This document shows, one piece after another, positions 49,703 to 62,536 of a DNA stretch of 64,000 bases. This DNA is from Volvox africanus. Taxonomy: Eukaryota; Chlorophyta; Chlorophyceae; Chlamydomonadales; Volvocaceae. The notes under the pieces are model-generated. The model had not been told where the DNA came from, made no database searches, and saw nothing but the letters and a program-made list of their open reading frames with translations. The first letter of the stretch is position 1, and every line of letters begins with the position of its first letter. Made by a program: the position numbers and the translations under genes. The stretch spans positions 3,390,001 through 3,454,000 of the forward strand of contig BSDZ01000017.1 in NCBI GenBank assembly GCA_030268105.1. Reading direction: 5' to 3'.

Positions 49703-50938
49703 ATGTCTGCGGAACACGACGATACGCCGCACACTAGCCTAGCTAGCCAACCCGATTTTGTTGTGGCTGCTAGAGCACCGGATAGAGGTCTTGAGACTGT
49801 TGGCACGCGAGCCACTCAAGAGCCCCTTGTCCTTCAGACCCCTGCTCACTTAATTGTGCCGCATTCAGCAGTTAACACCAATATGGACAACATTGCTGGA
49901 CCAAGGGTTCTGCCATTACCTCAAGCTCGAGGGCATGATGACATCCCTGAGGTGATGAGATTGTCAATTCCTGTTCCTAGGCTCAATATCTCGCTAACTG
50001 AAAAGACAGCAGGACATAGCATAGCCGATGCAACTCGTGCGTACGTGCGTGACGCTAAAAAGTATCTCCAGGCTGTTCATGGTGGCGATAATGATGGTAT
50101 CAGGTGTCTCTTCGTTGGTAACACCCTCGAGGGCTCAGCGAAGGACTGGTATCGTGAATGGACCACCGCCCGGGGCGACTATACTTTTGACGAGATGATC
50201 GCCGCTTTGCTCGCACGGTTCACTACTGAGGTTCAAGCACGTGATGTGGAGGCTCGTAAGGTTTTGGCAGCCGGTAGCTACCACATGTGTCGGGGTGAAA
50301 ATGTACCTGCGTACCAGTCACGCTTCGAAGCACTAGTGACCCCCATTGCTGATCTCACTGAATCCGAGCGTGTCTTTTGGTTTAGGCGAGGCCTGATGAA
50401 ACTTTTGGCTAAATGGTGCGCTACTGACTTGGCTGGGGTGCCGATCAAGTCGTATGATGCCTTGGTCACTTTTGCTAAGGGTACGGAGATACGACTCCTT
50501 GCCGGTGAGGAAGAAGTCAAGTCTGTCCCTTGTGCAAATGCCGTGCAAGTGCAGGATCCACTTGGGGAAGCCGTAGCTCTCGACCAGGAACTCGGAGCGA
50601 CCCGTCCCATGCCTACTGCCGCGACGCGACACAGCAACCGGCAACGCCAGGCGCGCGGAGGCGCTAGCTCGGGTGTCCGCGGGTCAGGAGGAGCTGGTCC
50701 GAGCTCGGACCCGGCTAAGAGCAGGAAGCGTGGTGGTGCGCCGTCGTCGGCAGCCGCACAGTGCTCTGACCCCAATGCGAAGAGGACTCGCACGGATGAC
50801 TCGTTTATGCCAAAATGGAATTGCAATCGTTCCGAGTTCGAACGTCGGAAAGCGGCCAATGTTTGTCTATGGTGTGCGGAGAGCCATCCTACGAAGGATT
50901 GCCCGTTACTGCCGCCGTTTGTACCTCAGCCGAAATAG
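49703..50938 (+). CDS. gag: Gag polyprotein, element C (411 aa)
   Basis: Complete Gag with the same domain layout as element A and about 30 substitutions. The zinc knuckle reads VCLWCAESHPTKDC, again with C-x2-C-x3-H-x4-C spacing. It ends in TAG with the readthrough context conserved and pol open in the same frame. Confidence 0.92.
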   Translation: MSAEHDDTPHTSLASQPDFVVAARAPDRGLETVGTRATQEPLVLQTPAHLIVPHSAVNTNMDNIAGPRVLPLPQARGHDDIPEVMRLSIPVPRLNISLTEKTAGHSIADATRAYVRDAKKYLQAVHGGDNDGIRCLFVGNTLEGSAKDWYREWTTARGDYTFDEMIAALLARFTTEVQARDVEARKVLAAGSYHMCRGENVPAYQSRFEALVTPIADLTESERVFWFRRGLMKLLAKWCATDLAGVPIKSYDALVTFAKGTEIRLLAGEEEVKSVPCANAVQVQDPLGEAVALDQELGATRPMPTAATRHSNRQRQARGGASSGVRGSGGAGPSSDPAKSRKRGGAPSSAAAQCSDPNAKRTRTDDSFMPKWNCNRSEFERRKAANVCLWCAESHPTKDCPLLPPFVPQPK

Positions 50939-52044
50939 GGGCTTGCCCGGGTTCCTGTGGAGGGGGCACCGCCCGGGATTTCTGAACTCACACGTGGTCG
51001 GTGGTCATCCTTACGGCCAGCCATGAAGGCATTGTTGCCTTGCGTACTTGGACACATCAAGCGAGTCATTGTGCGACGCATCACGCTTGACGGACGCACG
51101 GGACTTCTCTGCTTCGATCCGTTGTGTAATTTGTTTACACCTCGCCATCCCCTGTCGTCTATCGATCTGTCTAACCACGTGGTTTTGTTCATCCCCTCGT
51201 CTCTGCGTGAGATGTCGGAACAGTTGGCCGTTTATAGGAGATGTAGGCGTCAATATCCAGGCACCTCCGCATGTGTATTACTCCCCGCTTTCTGTCGGCG
51301 CAAGGCAGAGGCATCGTTAAGGGGTATGCGGCATGTCCACCGGTTCGAGCCGGGCACCGTTTTGTTTAATGGTGTGGATCGGGAGGGTATGCTGGCTCCG
51401 TGGCCAGGGACATCCTACTCGGTTGACGTTTGGTACGAAGCTCCTGATGAGGGTGCCGTAGGTTACGGACCCGCCCTAAGTGCACTGACGTTATTTGCTG
51501 GGCAATCGCTCGTAGATAACCGTGTCCCAGTGGTTCAGATCGGTTTGAATGGCCGTACTCTGAAGGCACTTGTTGACACCGGTGCCAGCAACGACTTCAT
51601 CTCTGTCGCAGAGGTGAATGCGCTGGGGTTGACCCCAGAGTCGTCTGATTGTCCACAGGTTACCCTTGCTGACGGGGGTAAGCATCCCATCGTGGGCAGG
51701 ATTACCCTTAGCCTATCGATAGGCCCTTTGCGTGTTGTGACCCAGCCATACGTGCTGCAGGGCTTAGCAGAGACTGCACCGTACATAATGGGGTCGTCGA
51801 CATTATGGCAGTACCGCGCGCGCATTGACATGGAGACCGCAACCCTGCATATGTGCAAGGGTACTCTGTCGATTAAGGTACCTTTCCTGTCGTTCGAACA
51901 TGTCACACCAAAGGAGGGCGAAGCTGAGGCGGTGCCTATGGTTAATTTCGCTGTGACCGCAATGGCCGCGCGAATCGAACCAGAGCTAGTCGGGCGTAAG
52001 GAGGCCGTCCGTTTGTTACGGAAGGGTGCCCACGGACTGCTTTT
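50939..52044 (+). pseudogene. pol: Pol 5' part of element C (protease), interrupted by D
   Basis: In frame after the gag UAG. Includes the protease, here LVDTGASNDF (D to N after the D-T-G-A-S core), and ends at GAHGLL, where the D 5' LTR starts. The remaining pol resumes at 59517 after one copy of the target duplication. Confidence 0.92.
52040..52044. other. Target-site duplication of element D (ctttt), left copy
   Basis: ctttt stands directly before the 5' LTR of D and again directly after its 3' LTR (59517-59521). Uninterrupted copies (A, D) have a single ctttt at this place in pol. Five base pairs is the usual Ty3/gypsy duplication length. Confidence 0.93.
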
Positions 52045-52868
52045 TGTTGTGCTACGGTTCATTTCCCGCCGACACGTAGGTCGACGCGATCCTACGAGGC
52101 GAAGTGCTTTTGTGATGAACGCATTACATATGAATGAATCTGCATGATATAAATGTATTCGCATACATTTATATATGCATTTGGCATGTTGTCATTATCC
52201 ATCGCGACATCGCATCATGGCAAATCCGCCTAGCATGCATGAAAGCCCGAAGCATGGAAGTGCGCATTATGCTCGTGCTACGAAACAATAAGTAATATTA
52301 TCTGATATAATATTACTTCATTACGGCACACGTTGAGAGCGCCGCACTCGTCACGATGCATGCCCTGCAACCGGATATCGTTATCCGGACCCTTGCATCA
52401 TGCGAATGCCGGAAAGGCTTATACGTTGTTATGCGTAGACATCGCCTAGACGCAGTAGGGTTGTCACATCTAGGATCGGCCTCCTGATGTGAATCGTACG
52501 GCATTGCGATGCTGCGAGTATAACAGATGCGAGGACGGCTAAGCAAGATAAGACATTCGATACCGGAGAACACTTGTGTGTTCTACATTACTATTACTAT
52601 ACGATATTCTACTTAGCCCGAGCTAAGCCTGAACTTCGCTAATCACCGCCGCGTGATGATTGCTTGCTTCCGGCGCTGACGGCGATTTCGTCCATTGCAT
52701 CATTCCGATCTGTAAGACTGTAAGTTATATCTCTCTTCGTCTTGAAGTCTTCCGCTGTCTCTGTTTGCTCTCACTTGCCTTGCTGTACTTGCAAGTGCTC
52801 GCGCATCGGTGTCGATAGTCTCCAGACGTGCAGATACTTATGAGCAAACGCGAACGAGAGGTACAACA
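52045..52868 (+). repeat. 5' LTR of element D (824 bp)
   Basis: TGTTGTGC to ACAACA. Differs from the 3' LTR at, among others, the sites that read cgcgac/catgac, ggcgat/ggcggt and catcgg/catccg. Confidence 0.95.
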
Positions 52869-52936
52869 ATTTGGTATCGAGACCAGGTTCGTTGCCTAAC
52901 TGTCTCTCTTTGTCTAATCGGAAGTAGGTTCTTTCT

Positions 52937-53032
52937 ATGGCGAGTTCCAGCGACGAACCACGAGGACCGCTAGATACTTTTGCCGAAGACTTAGGCCGCG
53001 CCGTTTTGGACGCCGCCGCTTCCGGTTTGTGA
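52937..53032 (+). CDS. Leader micro-ORF of element D (31 aa)
   Basis: Same ORF as in A, with TGA stop. Confidence 0.45.
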   Translation: MASSSDEPRGPLDTFAEDLGRAVLDAAASGL

Positions 53033-53335
53033 TTGTTTAATTGCTTTTGTTTAGATTGCTGCACTTGTTGTGTAAGTGTACGCTCTGAGTCGCAGGTAAT
53101 CTCAGTGCACCGGCATTGCTTGCCGCGGCGACTGAGACCGGCGTTCGTCCGGACCAGTTGGCGACTCTCATTGCCCAAACTACGGAGATCAGGACTCAGC
53201 TGGGCAAGTACTTGCTGAGTTTACTGAATCTTCTCAAGAGTACTGTCGGTAGGCTCACCGAATCGCTTTGTACTCTTGCCTTTGCGATAGAAGTCGGCTT
53301 CTATTACGCAAATCTAGGGTATCGCTTCGTGCTCC

Positions 53336-54571
53336 ATGTCCACGGAACACGACGATACGCCGCACACTAGCCTAGCTAGCCAACCCGATTTTGTTGTGGC
53401 TGCTAGAGCACCGGATAGAGGTCTTGAGACTGTTGGCGCGCGAGCCACTCAAGAGCCCCTTTTCCTTCAGACCCCTGCTCACTTAATTGTGCCGCATTCA
53501 GCAGTGAACACGAATATGGACAACACTGCTGGACCAAGGGTTTTGCCATTACCTCAAGCTCGAGGGCATGATGACATCCCTGAGGTGATGAGATTGTCGA
53601 TTCCCGTTCCTAGGCTCAATATTTCGCTGACCGACAAGACACCAGGGCATAGCATAGCCGATGCAACTCGTGCGTACGTGCGTGACGCTAAAAAGTATCT
53701 CCAGGCTGTTCATGGTGGCGATAATGACGGTATCAGGTGTCTCTTCGTTGGTAACACCCTCGAGGGCGCAGCGAAGGATTGGTATCGCAATTGGACCAAC
53801 GCCCGGGGCAGCTATACTTTTGACGAGTTGGTCGTCGCTTTGCTCGCACGATTCGCTACTGAGGTTCAAGCACGCGATGTGGAAGCTCGTAACGTTTTGG
53901 CAGCCGGTAGCTACCACATGCGTCGGGATGAAAATGTACCTGCGTACCAGTCACGCTTCGAAGCACTTGTGACTCCCATTGCTGACCTCACCGAATCTGA
54001 GCGTGTCTTTTGGTTTAGGCGAGGCCTAACGAAACTTTTGGCTAAATGGTGCGCCACTGACTTGGTTGGAGCGCAGATCAAGTCGTATGACGCGTTGGTC
54101 GTTTTTGCTAAGGGCGCGGAGATACGACTCCTTGCCGGCGAGGAAGAAGTCAAGTCTGCCCCTCGTGCAAATGCCGTGCAAGTGCAGGATCCGCTTGGGG
54201 AAGCTGTAGCTCTCGACCAGGACCTCGGCGCGACCCGCCCCACGCCTACTGCCGCGACGCGACGCAGCAACGGGCAACGCAAGGCGCGCGGGGGCGCTAG
54301 CTCGGGTGTCCGTGGTACAGGAGGAGCAGGTCCGAGCTCGGACCCAGCTAGGAACAGGAAGCGTGGTGGTGCGCCGTCGTCGGCAGCCGCACAGCGTTCC
54401 GACCCCAACGCGAAGCGTACTCGTACGGACGACACATTTATGCCAAAATGGAATTGCAATCGTTCCGAATTCGAGCGTCCAAAATTGGCCAACGTTTGTC
54501 TACGGTGTGCGGAGAACCATTCCACGAAGGATTGCCCTCTAATGCCGCCGTTTGTACCTCAGCCGAAATAG
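53336..54571 (+). CDS. gag: Gag polyprotein, element D (411 aa)
   Basis: Intact Gag, nearly identical to A and B, with small changes such as VCLRCAENHSTKDC at the zinc knuckle. It ends in TAG; downstream the same frame is open and continues as pol. Confidence 0.93.
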   Translation: MSTEHDDTPHTSLASQPDFVVAARAPDRGLETVGARATQEPLFLQTPAHLIVPHSAVNTNMDNTAGPRVLPLPQARGHDDIPEVMRLSIPVPRLNISLTDKTPGHSIADATRAYVRDAKKYLQAVHGGDNDGIRCLFVGNTLEGAAKDWYRNWTNARGSYTFDELVVALLARFATEVQARDVEARNVLAAGSYHMRRDENVPAYQSRFEALVTPIADLTESERVFWFRRGLTKLLAKWCATDLVGAQIKSYDALVVFAKGAEIRLLAGEEEVKSAPRANAVQVQDPLGEAVALDQDLGATRPTPTAATRRSNGQRKARGGASSGVRGTGGAGPSSDPARNRKRGGAPSSAAAQRSDPNAKRTRTDDTFMPKWNCNRSEFERPKLANVCLRCAENHSTKDCPLMPPFVPQPK

Positions 54572-57500
54572 GGGCTTGCCCGGGTTCCTGCGGAGGGGGC
54601 ACCACCTGGGATTTCTGAACTAACGCGTGGTCGGTGGTCATCCTTACGGCCAGCCGTTAAGGCATTGTTGCCTTGTGTACTTGGACACATCGAGCGAGTC
54701 ATTGCGCGACGCATCACGCTTGACGGACGCACGGGACTTCTCTGCTTCGATCCGTTGTGTAATTTGTTTACACCTCGCCATCCCCTGTCGTCTATCGATC
54801 TGTCTAACCACGTGGTTTTGTTCATCCCCTCGTCTCTGCGTGAGATGTCGGAACAGTTGGCCATATACAGGAGATGTAGGCGTCAATATCCAGGCACTGC
54901 TGCATGTGTATTACTCCCTGCTTTCTGTCGGCGCAAGGCAGAGGCATCGTTAAGGGGTATGCGGCATGTCCACCGGTTCGAGCCGGGCACCGTTTTGTTT
55001 AATGGTGTGGATTGGGAGGGTACGCTGGCTCCGTGGCCACGCCTATCCTACTCAGTTGACGTTTGGTACGAAGCTCCTGATGGGGGTGCCGTTGGTTACG
55101 GACCCGCCTTAAGTGCACTGACGTTGTCTGCTGGGCAGTCGCTCGTAGATAACCGTGTCCCTGTGGTTCAGATCGGTTTGAATGGCCGTACTCTGAAGGC
55201 ACTTGTTGACACCGGTGCCAGCGACGACTTCATCTCTGTCGCAGAGGTGAACGCGCTGGGGTTGTCCCCAGAGTCGTCTGATTGTCCACAGGTTACCCTT
55301 GCTGACGGGGGTAAGCATCCCATCGTGGGCAGGATTACCCTTAGCCTATCGATAGGCCCTTTGCGTGTTGTGACCCGGCCGTACGTGCTGCAGGGCTTAG
55401 CAGAGACTGCACCGTACATAATGGGGTCGTCGACATTACGACAGTACCGCGCGCGCATCGACATGGAGACCGCAACCCTGCATATGTGCAAGGGTACTCT
55501 GTCGATTAAGGTACCTTTCCTGTCGTTCGAACATGTCACACCAAAGGAGGGCGAAACTGAGGCGGTGCCTATGGTTAATTTCGCTGTGACCGCAATGGCC
55601 GCGCGAATCGAACCAGAGCTAGTCGGGCGTAAGGAGGCCGTCCGTTTGTTACGGAAGGGTGCCCACGGACTGCTTTTAAGGCCGCGGGTGAGCTGTTGTG
55701 TCACCACCGCGCAGATTTCTGCGGATCCTGAGGTTGAGGCCCTACTGTCGCAGTATGAGGACGTCTTTAAAGATATCCCTGGCCTACCACCTATGCGTCC
55801 TGTTGATCACACAATCCCTCTCGTGCCTGGAGCGCAGCCTACGGCCCGGCCAATGTACAGGTTGAGTCCTTTGGAACTGGACGACGTGAAGCGCCAGGTG
55901 ACGGATTTGCTCACGAAGGGTATGATACGCCCCAGCACATCCCCGTATTCTGCACCGATTTTATTTGTCGGTAAGAAGGATGGGACCTTGCGCATGTGCA
56001 TCGATTACCGGGGGTTGAATGCGAATACGATGAAAAATCGCTACCCTTTGCCACGCGTTGACGACCTGTTGGATAAGCTGAAGGGCTCGGCTTATTTTTC
56101 CTCAATTGACTTACAACAGGGCTACAATCAGATTCGCATCGCTGCCTCTGATATCCCGAAAACCGCTTTTCGGACGCCCTTCGGTCACTTTGAGTATACG
56201 GTCCTATCGTTTGGTTTGACTAATGCCCCTGCGACGTTTCAGGCGGTTATGGACCGAATGTTTAGGCCGTTTATCGACAGGATCGTTGTTTGCTACCTGG
56301 ATGACATCTTGGTATATTCTAAGACGCGCGAGGAGCACTTGGAGCATCTGCGGCTCGTGCTCGACGTTATGAGGCGGGAGCAATTGTTTGCTAAACGCGC
56401 CAAATGCTTTTGGGCGCAGCCTCAGGTGGAATATTTGGGCCACATTGTGTCGGCCACCGGTGTGAAGATGGACCCGCGGAAGGTCGCCGTGGTTCGCGAT
56501 TGGCCCGCGCCTCAGAACCTCACGGAGCTGCGTAAGTTCCTTGGCTTGACCAATTATTTCCGAAAGTTCATTGAAAAATATTCCATCATTGCGGCCCCGC
56601 TTACTAACTTAACTCGCAAAGGCGTTTTCGTTTCACTCGAGTCGTGGACGTCGCAATGCCAGCGGGCATTCGAAGAGCTCAAACGAATCATTGCCGAAGA
56701 TGTCACCCTTGCATTCCCTGATTACTCGTTGCCATTTCGTGTTGAGGTAGTGTCTGATGCCTCAATATTTGGAAGCGGCGCTGTATTGTTACAGGAAGGG
56801 CGACCGATCGCCTTCACGAGTAAGAAGTTTTCTGGTGCGGAGATTCGCTACACCACCGGGGAACAGGAGCTTCTGGCCGTGCTGCATGCTTTGAAGGAAT
56901 GGCGCTGTTACCTCGAGGGACGCCCGTTTACTTTAAAGACTGACCACAAGCCCCTAACGTTTTTGCAAAGCGTTCCGACGTTGAACCGCCGTCAAGCTAG
57001 GTGGATGGAATATCTAGCTAGGTTCAACTGCACCTGGGAGTATATTTCTGGTAAATTGAATATTGCCGATGCTCTCAGTCGACATCCGTCGCTACACGCT
57101 GCAATTTTGGCAGCGCCCGTCGTGCGGCCGCGTAGCGAGGAGGTACCGATCGCGACGGACCTCGCGGAGCGGTTGAAGGTTGCCTACAACGCAGACGCCT
57201 GGTTCTCGGAGCCGGCTAATGTAGAAAACCTTCGCAAGCAGAATGGCCTTTGGCTACGGACGGAGGGTGCAGCTACGCAAATCGTCGTTCCGAACGACGA
57301 CGCGCTACGCTACGACATCCTTGCGCGGTTCCACGAGGACCCGTTAGCAGGACACCCTGGTAGCAAGCGATTGATCGACTTGGTGCAACGTTCCTTTTGG
57401 TGGCCTCGTTTGGCTAAGGATGCGGCGAACTTCGTCCAGACATGCAGTCTGTGCCAGCGCAATAAGGCTTTGTCCGGTAAGGGCCATGGGTTGTTGCAAC

Positions 57501-58633
57501 CGTTGCCTGTCCCGGATGCGCCTTGGGAAAGTGTTTCCATGGACTTCGTAGTCGCGCTGCCCAAAACTGAGGGGGGATACGATGCGGTGTTCGTAATGGT
57601 CGATCGTCTGACTAAGATGGTTCACCTAGCACCATGCACATCATCCTGCACGGCTGAGCAAACCGCACGTTTGTTTTTCGATAATGTGGTTCGGTTACAC
57701 GGGATTCCCAAAAATGTGATCTCGGACCGCGGTGGACAGTTCACGTCTAAGTTTTGGGAAGCGCTCTGCAAGCTAGTTGGCATGCGTGTCAACCTGAGCA
57801 CAGCGTACCACCCGCAGACTGATGGTCAAACCGAACACACAAACCACACGTTGGGTGATATGTTGCGCAATTATGCTGGTCGCACACCACTCGTTTGGGA
57901 TACATATTTGACTGCGGCAGAATTCGCGCTTAACAATGCTGTTAACCGCTCTACAGGCAAAAGTCCGTTCTTTCTTAACTACGGATTTCATCCCGCGCTA
58001 CCCGTGTGGCGTGAGTTGGAAGTGAACGTGCCTGCTGCTAAGCTTTTTGCCAAGTCTTTTATGTCCCGAATCACAGACGCGAAGTCGTGTTTGGACGCGG
58101 CGCAGCAACGAACGACGGAATACTATAACAAATCTAAGCAGGATGTGACGTTTTCGGAAGGGCAACTCGTGTTGCTAAGCACCAAGAACTTGCGTTCCTT
58201 GGCCGACGGATCCCGAAAACTCTTACCCCGCTGGATTGGTCCGTATCCTGTCGTGCGCATGGTTGGGAATGTGGCTGTGGAGCTTACATTGCCCGCTGAT
58301 ATGACCATTCATCCCACGTTTCACGTATCGCTTGTTCGTCCATATCGTAGTACGGAACCCGTCCCTGAGCCTGCTAACGCCCCCGCAGCGATCGAACCAG
58401 TTCCCGAGACCTGGATTGCTGGTAAACAGAAGTTTTACGATGTGGAGCGGGTGTTAGATTATCGCGCGCGTCGTGTGGGCCGACACCGACGTAAGCGAAC
58501 AGTACACGAGTACTTGGTTAAGTGGACAGGGTATACCGACGAGCACAACTCATGGGAACCGGCACGCAACTTCTCACAGGACATGAAACCCCTGCTCGAA
58601 GAAGCCCGCAAACGTGCCACGCAAGCCCAATGA
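54572..58633 (+). CDS. pol: Pol polyprotein, element D, intact
   Basis: Same domain order and catalytic motifs as in A: protease [16 protein letters not shown], RNase H, integrase with [12 protein letters not shown] and the catalytic E in DGQTEH, and chromodomain ([18 protein letters not shown]), ending ATQAQ-TGA. The integrase carries two Arg to His changes next to the catalytic Glu ([11 protein letters not shown] versus [11 protein letters not shown] in A). Both are CG to CA transitions and their effect is unknown. The first ATG or GTG of the frame lies well inside the conserved N-terminal region and the GTG used in A is GCG here, so pol is most simply made by readthrough of the gag UAG. 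Confidence 0.93.
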   Translation, partial: GLARVPAEGAPPGISELTRGRWSSLRPAVKALLPCVLGHIERVIARRITLDGRTGLLCFDPLCNLFTPRHPLSSIDLSNHVVLFIPSSLREMSEQLAIYRRCRRQYPGTAACVLLPAFCRRKAEASLRGMRHVHRFEPGTVLFNGVDWEGTLAPWPRLSYSVDVWYEAPDGGAVGYGPALSALTLSAGQSLVDNRVPVVQIGLNGRTLKALVDTGASDDFISVAEVNALGLSPESSDCPQVTLADGGKHPIVGRITLSLSIGPLRVVTRPYVLQGLAETAPYIMGSSTLRQYRARIDMETATLHMCKGTLSIKVPFLSFEHVTPKEGETEAVPMVNFAVTAMAARIEPELVGRKEAVRLLRKGAHGLLLRPRVSCCVTTAQISADPEVEALLSQYEDVFKDIPGLPPMRPVDHTIPLVPGAQPTARPMYRLSPLELDDVKRQVTDLLTKGMIRPSTSPYSAPILFVGKKDGTLRMCIDYRGLNANTMKNRYPLPRVDDLLDKLKGSAYFSSIDLQQGYNQIRIAASDIPKTAFRTPFGHFEYTVLSFGLTNAPATFQAVMDRMFRPFIDRIVVCYLDDILVYSKTREEHLEHLRLVLDVMRREQLFAKRAKCFWAQPQVEYLGHIVSATGVKMDPRKVAVVRDWPAPQNLTELRKFLGLTNYFRKFIEKYSIIAAPLTNLTRKGVFVSLESWTSQCQRAFEELKRIIAEDVTLAFPDYSLPFRVEVVSDASIFGSGAVLLQEGRPIAFTSKKFSGAEIRYTTGEQELLAVLHALKEWRCYLEGRPFTLKTDHKPLTFLQSVPTLNRRQARWMEYLARFNCTWEYISGKLNIADALSRHPSLHAAILAAPVVRPRSEEVPIATDLAERLKVAYNADAWFSEPANVENLRKQNGLWLRTEGAATQIVVPNDDALRYDILARFHEDPLAGHPGSKRLIDLVQRSFWWPRLAKDAANFVQTCSLCQRNKALSGKGHGLLQPLPVPDAPWESVSMDFVVALPKTEGGYDAVFVMVDRLTKMVHLAPCTSSCTAEQTARLFFDNVVRLHGIPKNVISDRGGQFTSKFWEALCKLVGMRVNLSTAYHPQTDGQTEHTNHTLGDMLRNYAGRTPLVWDTYLTAAEFALNNAVNRSTGKSPFFLNYGFHPALPVWRELEVNVPAAKLFAKSFMSRITDAKSCLDAAQQRTTEYYNKSKQDVTFSEGQLVLLSTKNLRSLADGSRKLLPRWIGPYPVVRMVGNVAVELTLPADMTIHPTFHVSLVRPYRSTEPVPEPANAPAAIEPVPETWIAGKQKFYDVERVLDYRARRVGRHRRKRTVHEYLVKWTGYTDEHNSWEPARNFSQDMKPLLEEARKRATQAQ

Positions 58634-58692
58634 CCCCTGCAGTCGATGCTGTATGATGCAGCGAGGACGCTGCATACGGGAGGGGGGATAAT

Positions 58693-59516
58693 TGTTGTGC
58701 TACGGTTCATTTCCCGCCGACACGTAGGTCGACGCGATCCTACGAGGCGAAGTGCTTTTGTGATGAACGCATTACATATGAATGAATCTGCATGATATAA
58801 ATGTATTCGCATACATTTATATATGCATTTGGCATGTTGTCATTATCCATCATGACATCGCATCATGGCAAATCCGCCTAGCATGCATGAATAACCGAAG
58901 CATGGAAGTGCGCATTATGCTCGTGCTACGAAACAATAAGTAATATTATCTGATATAATATTACTTCATTACGGCACACGTTGAGAGCGCCGCACTCGTC
59001 ACGATGCATGCCCTGCAACCGGATATCGTTATCCGGACCCTTGCATCATGCGAATGCCGGAAAGGCTTATACGTTGTTATGCGTAGACATCGCCTAGACG
59101 CAGTAGGGTTGTCACATCTAGGATCGGCCTCCTGATGTGAATCGTACGGCATTGCGATGCTGCGAGTATAACAGATGCGAGGACGGCTAAGCAAGATAAG
59201 ACATTCGATACCGGAGAACACTTGTGTGTTCTACATTACTATTACTATACGCTATTCTACTTAGCCCGAGCTAAGCCTGAACTTCGCTAATCACCGCCGC
59301 GTGATGATTGCTTGCTTCCGGCGCTGACGGCGGTTTCGTCCATTGCATCATTCCGATCTGTAAGACTGTAAGTTATATCTCTCTTCGTCTTGAAGTCTTC
59401 CGCTGTCTCTGTTTGCTCTCGCTTGCCTTGCTGTACTTGCAAGTGCTCGCGCATCCGTGTCGATAGTCTCCAGACGTGCAGATACTTATGAGCAAACCCG
59501 AACGAGAGGTACAACA
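58693..59516 (+). repeat. 3' LTR of element D (824 bp)
   Basis: Follows GGGAGGGGGGATAAT. Its private variants (catcatgacatcg, ggcggtttcg, catccgtg, aaacccgaac) are all shared with the LTR at 62537-63360, showing that the latter is a copy of it. Confidence 0.95.
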
Positions 59517-62477
59517 CTTTTGAGGCCGCGGGTGGGCTGTTGTGCCACCACCGCGCAGATTTCTGTGGATCCTGAGGTTGAGGCCCTACTGTCACAGTAT
59601 GAGGACGTCTTTAAAGATATCCCTGGCCTACCACCTATGCGTCCTGTTGATCACACAATCCCTCTCATGCCTGGAGCACAGCCTACGGCCCGGCCAATGT
59701 ACAGGTTGAGTCCATTGGAGCTGGACGAGGTAAAGCGCCAGGTGACGGATTTGCTCGCGAAGGGTATGATACGCCCCAGCACATCCCCGTATTCTGCACC
59801 GATTTTATTTGTCGGTAAGAAGGATGGGACCTTGCACATGTGCATCAATTACCGGGGGTTGAATGCGAGTACGGTGAAAAATCGCTACCCTTTGCCACGC
59901 GTTGACGACCTGTTGGATAAGCTGAAGGGATCGGCTTATTTTTCCTCGATTGATTTGCAACAGGGCTATAATCAGATTCGCATCGCTGCCTCTGATATTC
60001 CGAAAACCGCTTTTCGGACGCCCTTCGGTCATTTCGAGTATACGGTCCTATCGTTTGGTTTGACTAATGCCCCTGCGACGTTTCAGGCGGTTATGGACCG
60101 AATGTTTAGGCCGTTTATGGACAGGTTCGTTGTTTGCTACCTGGATGACATCTTGGTTTATTCTAAGACGCGCGAGGAGCACTTGGAGCATCTTCGGCTC
60201 GTGCTCGACGTTATGAGGCGGGAGCAATTGTTTGCTAAACGCGCCAAATGCTTTTGGGCGCAGCCTCAGGTGGAATATTTGGGCCACATTGTGTCGGCCA
60301 CCGGTGTGAAGATGGACCCGCGGAAGGTCGCCGTGGTTCACCATTGGCCCGCGCCTCAGAACCTCACGGAGCTGCGTAAGTTCCTTGGCTTGACCAATTA
60401 TTTCCGAAAGTTCATTGAAAAATATTCCATCATTGCGGCCCCGCTTACTAACTTAACTCGCAAAGGTGTTTTCGTTTCGCTCGAGTCGTGGACGTCGCAA
60501 TGGCAGCGGGCATTCGAAGAGCTCAAGCGATCTGTTGCCGAAGATGTCTCCCTTGCATTCCCTGATTACTCGTTGCCGTTTCGTGTTGAGGTGGTGTCTG
60601 ATGCCTCAATATTTGGAAGCGGCGCTGTATTGTTACAGGAAGGGCGACCGATCGCTTTCACGAGTAAGAAGTTTTCTGGTGCGGAAATTCGCTACACCAC
60701 CGGGGAACAGGAGCTTCTGGCAGTGTTGCATGCTTTAAAGGAATGGCGCTGTTACCTCGAGGGACGCCCATTTACTTTAAAGACTGACCACAAGCCCCTA
60801 ACGTTTTTGCAAAGTGTTCCGACGTTGAACCGCCGTCAGGCTAGGTGGATGGAATACCTAGCTAGGTTCGACTGCACCTGGGAGTACGTTTCTGGTAAAT
60901 TGAATATTGCCGATGCTCTCAGTCGACATCCGTCGCTACACGCTGCAATTTTGGCAGCGCCCGTCGTGCGGCCGCGTAGCGAGGAGGTACCGATCGCGAC
61001 GGACCTCGCGGAGCGGTTGAAGGTTGCCTACAACGCAGACGCCTGGTTCTCGGAGCCGGCTAATGTAGAAAACCTTCGCAAGCAGAATGGCCTTTGGCTA
61101 CGGACGGAGGGTGCAGCTACGCAAATCGTCGTTCCGAACGACGACGCGCTACGCTACGACATCCTTGCGCGGTTCCACGAGGACCCGTTAGCAGGACACC
61201 CTGGTAGCAAGCGATTGATCGACTTGGTGCAACGTTCCTTTTGGTGGCCTCGTTTGGCTAAGGATGCGGCGAACTTCGTCCAGACATGCAGTCTGTGCCA
61301 GCGCAATAAGGCTTTGTCCGGTAAGGGCCATGGGTTGTTGCAACCGTTGCCTGTCCCGGATGCGCCTTGGGAAAGTGTTTCCATGGACTTCGTAGTCGCG
61401 CTGCCCAAAACTGAGGGGGGATACGATGCGGTGTTCGTAATGGTCGATCGTCTGACTAAGATGGTTCACCTAGCACCATGCACATCATCCTGCACGGCTG
61501 AGCAAACCGCACGTTTGTTTTTCGATAATGTGGTTCGGTTACACGGGATTCCCAAAAATGTGATCTCGGACCGCGGTGGACAGTTCACGTCTAAGTTTTG
61601 GGAAGCGCTCTGCAAGCTAGTTGGCATGCGTGTCAACCTGAGCACAGCGTACCACCCGCAGACTGATGGTCAAACCGAACACACAAACCACACGTTGGGT
61701 GATATGTTGCGCAATTATGCTGGTCGCACACCACTCGTTTGGGATACATATTTGACTGCGGCAGAATTCGCGCTTAACAATGCTGTTAACCGCTCTACAG
61801 GCAAAAGTCCGTTCTTTCTTAACTACGGATTTCATCCCGCGCTACCCGTGTGGCGTGAGTTGGAAGTGAACGTGCCTGCTGCTAAGCTTTTTGCCAAGTC
61901 TTTTATGTCCCGAATCACAGACGCGAAGTCGTGTTTGGACGCGGCGCAGCAACGAACGACGGAATACTATAACAAATCTAAGCAGGATGTGACGTTTTCG
62001 GAAGGGCAACTCGTGTTGCTAAGCACCAAGAACTTGCGTTCCTTGGCCGACGGATCCCGAAAACTCTTACCCCGCTGGATTGGTCCGTATCCTGTCGTGC
62101 GCATGGTTGGGAATGTGGCTGTGGAGCTTACATTGCCCGCTGATATGACCATTCATCCCACGTTTCACGTATCGCTTGTTCGTCCATATCGTAGTACGGA
62201 ACCCGTCCCTGAGCCTGCTAACGCCCCCGCAGCGATCGAACCAGTTCCCGAGACCTGGATTGCTGGTAAACAGAAGTTTTACGATGTGGAGCGGGTGTTA
62301 GATTATCGCGCGCGTCGTGTGGGCCGACACCGACGTAAGCGAACAGTACACGAGTACTTGGTTAAGTGGACAGGGTATACCGACGAGCACAACTCATGGG
62401 AACCGGCACGCAACTTCTCACAGGACATGAAACCCCTGCTCGAAGAAGCCCGCAAACGTGCCACGCAAGCCCAATGA
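59517..62477 (+). pseudogene. pol: Pol 3' part: C-type RT joined to D-type RNase H end, integrase and chromodomain
   Basis: Resumes element C at ctttt and encodes RT, RNase H, integrase and chromodomain without a stop. The first 1.37 kb carry C-type variants: [12 protein letters not shown] where D has [20 protein letters not shown] for VVRDWPAP, and FDCTWEYVSGK for [11 protein letters not shown]. After about 60889 the sequence matches D (offset 3844), including the DGQTEHTNH variant. It is therefore a C/D chimera created by recombination. It lacks its own gag and protease. Confidence 0.9.
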
Positions 62478-62536
62478 CCCCTGCAGTCGATGCTGTATGA
62501 TGCAGCGAGGACGCTGCATACGGGAGGGGGGATAAT

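Larger units (their letters stand above)
48404..52044 (+). mobile_element. Element C, 5' part: chromovirus interrupted by D
   Basis: 5' LTR (48404-49236), primer-binding site (49240-49251), leader, gag, UAG and the first third of pol, ending at ctttt (52040-52044), where the 5' LTR of D begins. The continuation resumes at 59517. C is more diverged from A, B and D than these are from each other. Confidence 0.93.
52045..59516 (+). mobile_element. Element D: intact chromovirus inserted in C
   Basis: Complete element of 7472 bp: 824-bp LTRs (52045-52868 and 58693-59516), primer-binding site, leader micro-ORF, gag, UAG, pol without breaks, polypurine tract, and 5-bp target duplication. The LTRs differ at only a few positions by eye. 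It is the best candidate in the window for a recently active, possibly autonomous copy. Confidence 0.95.
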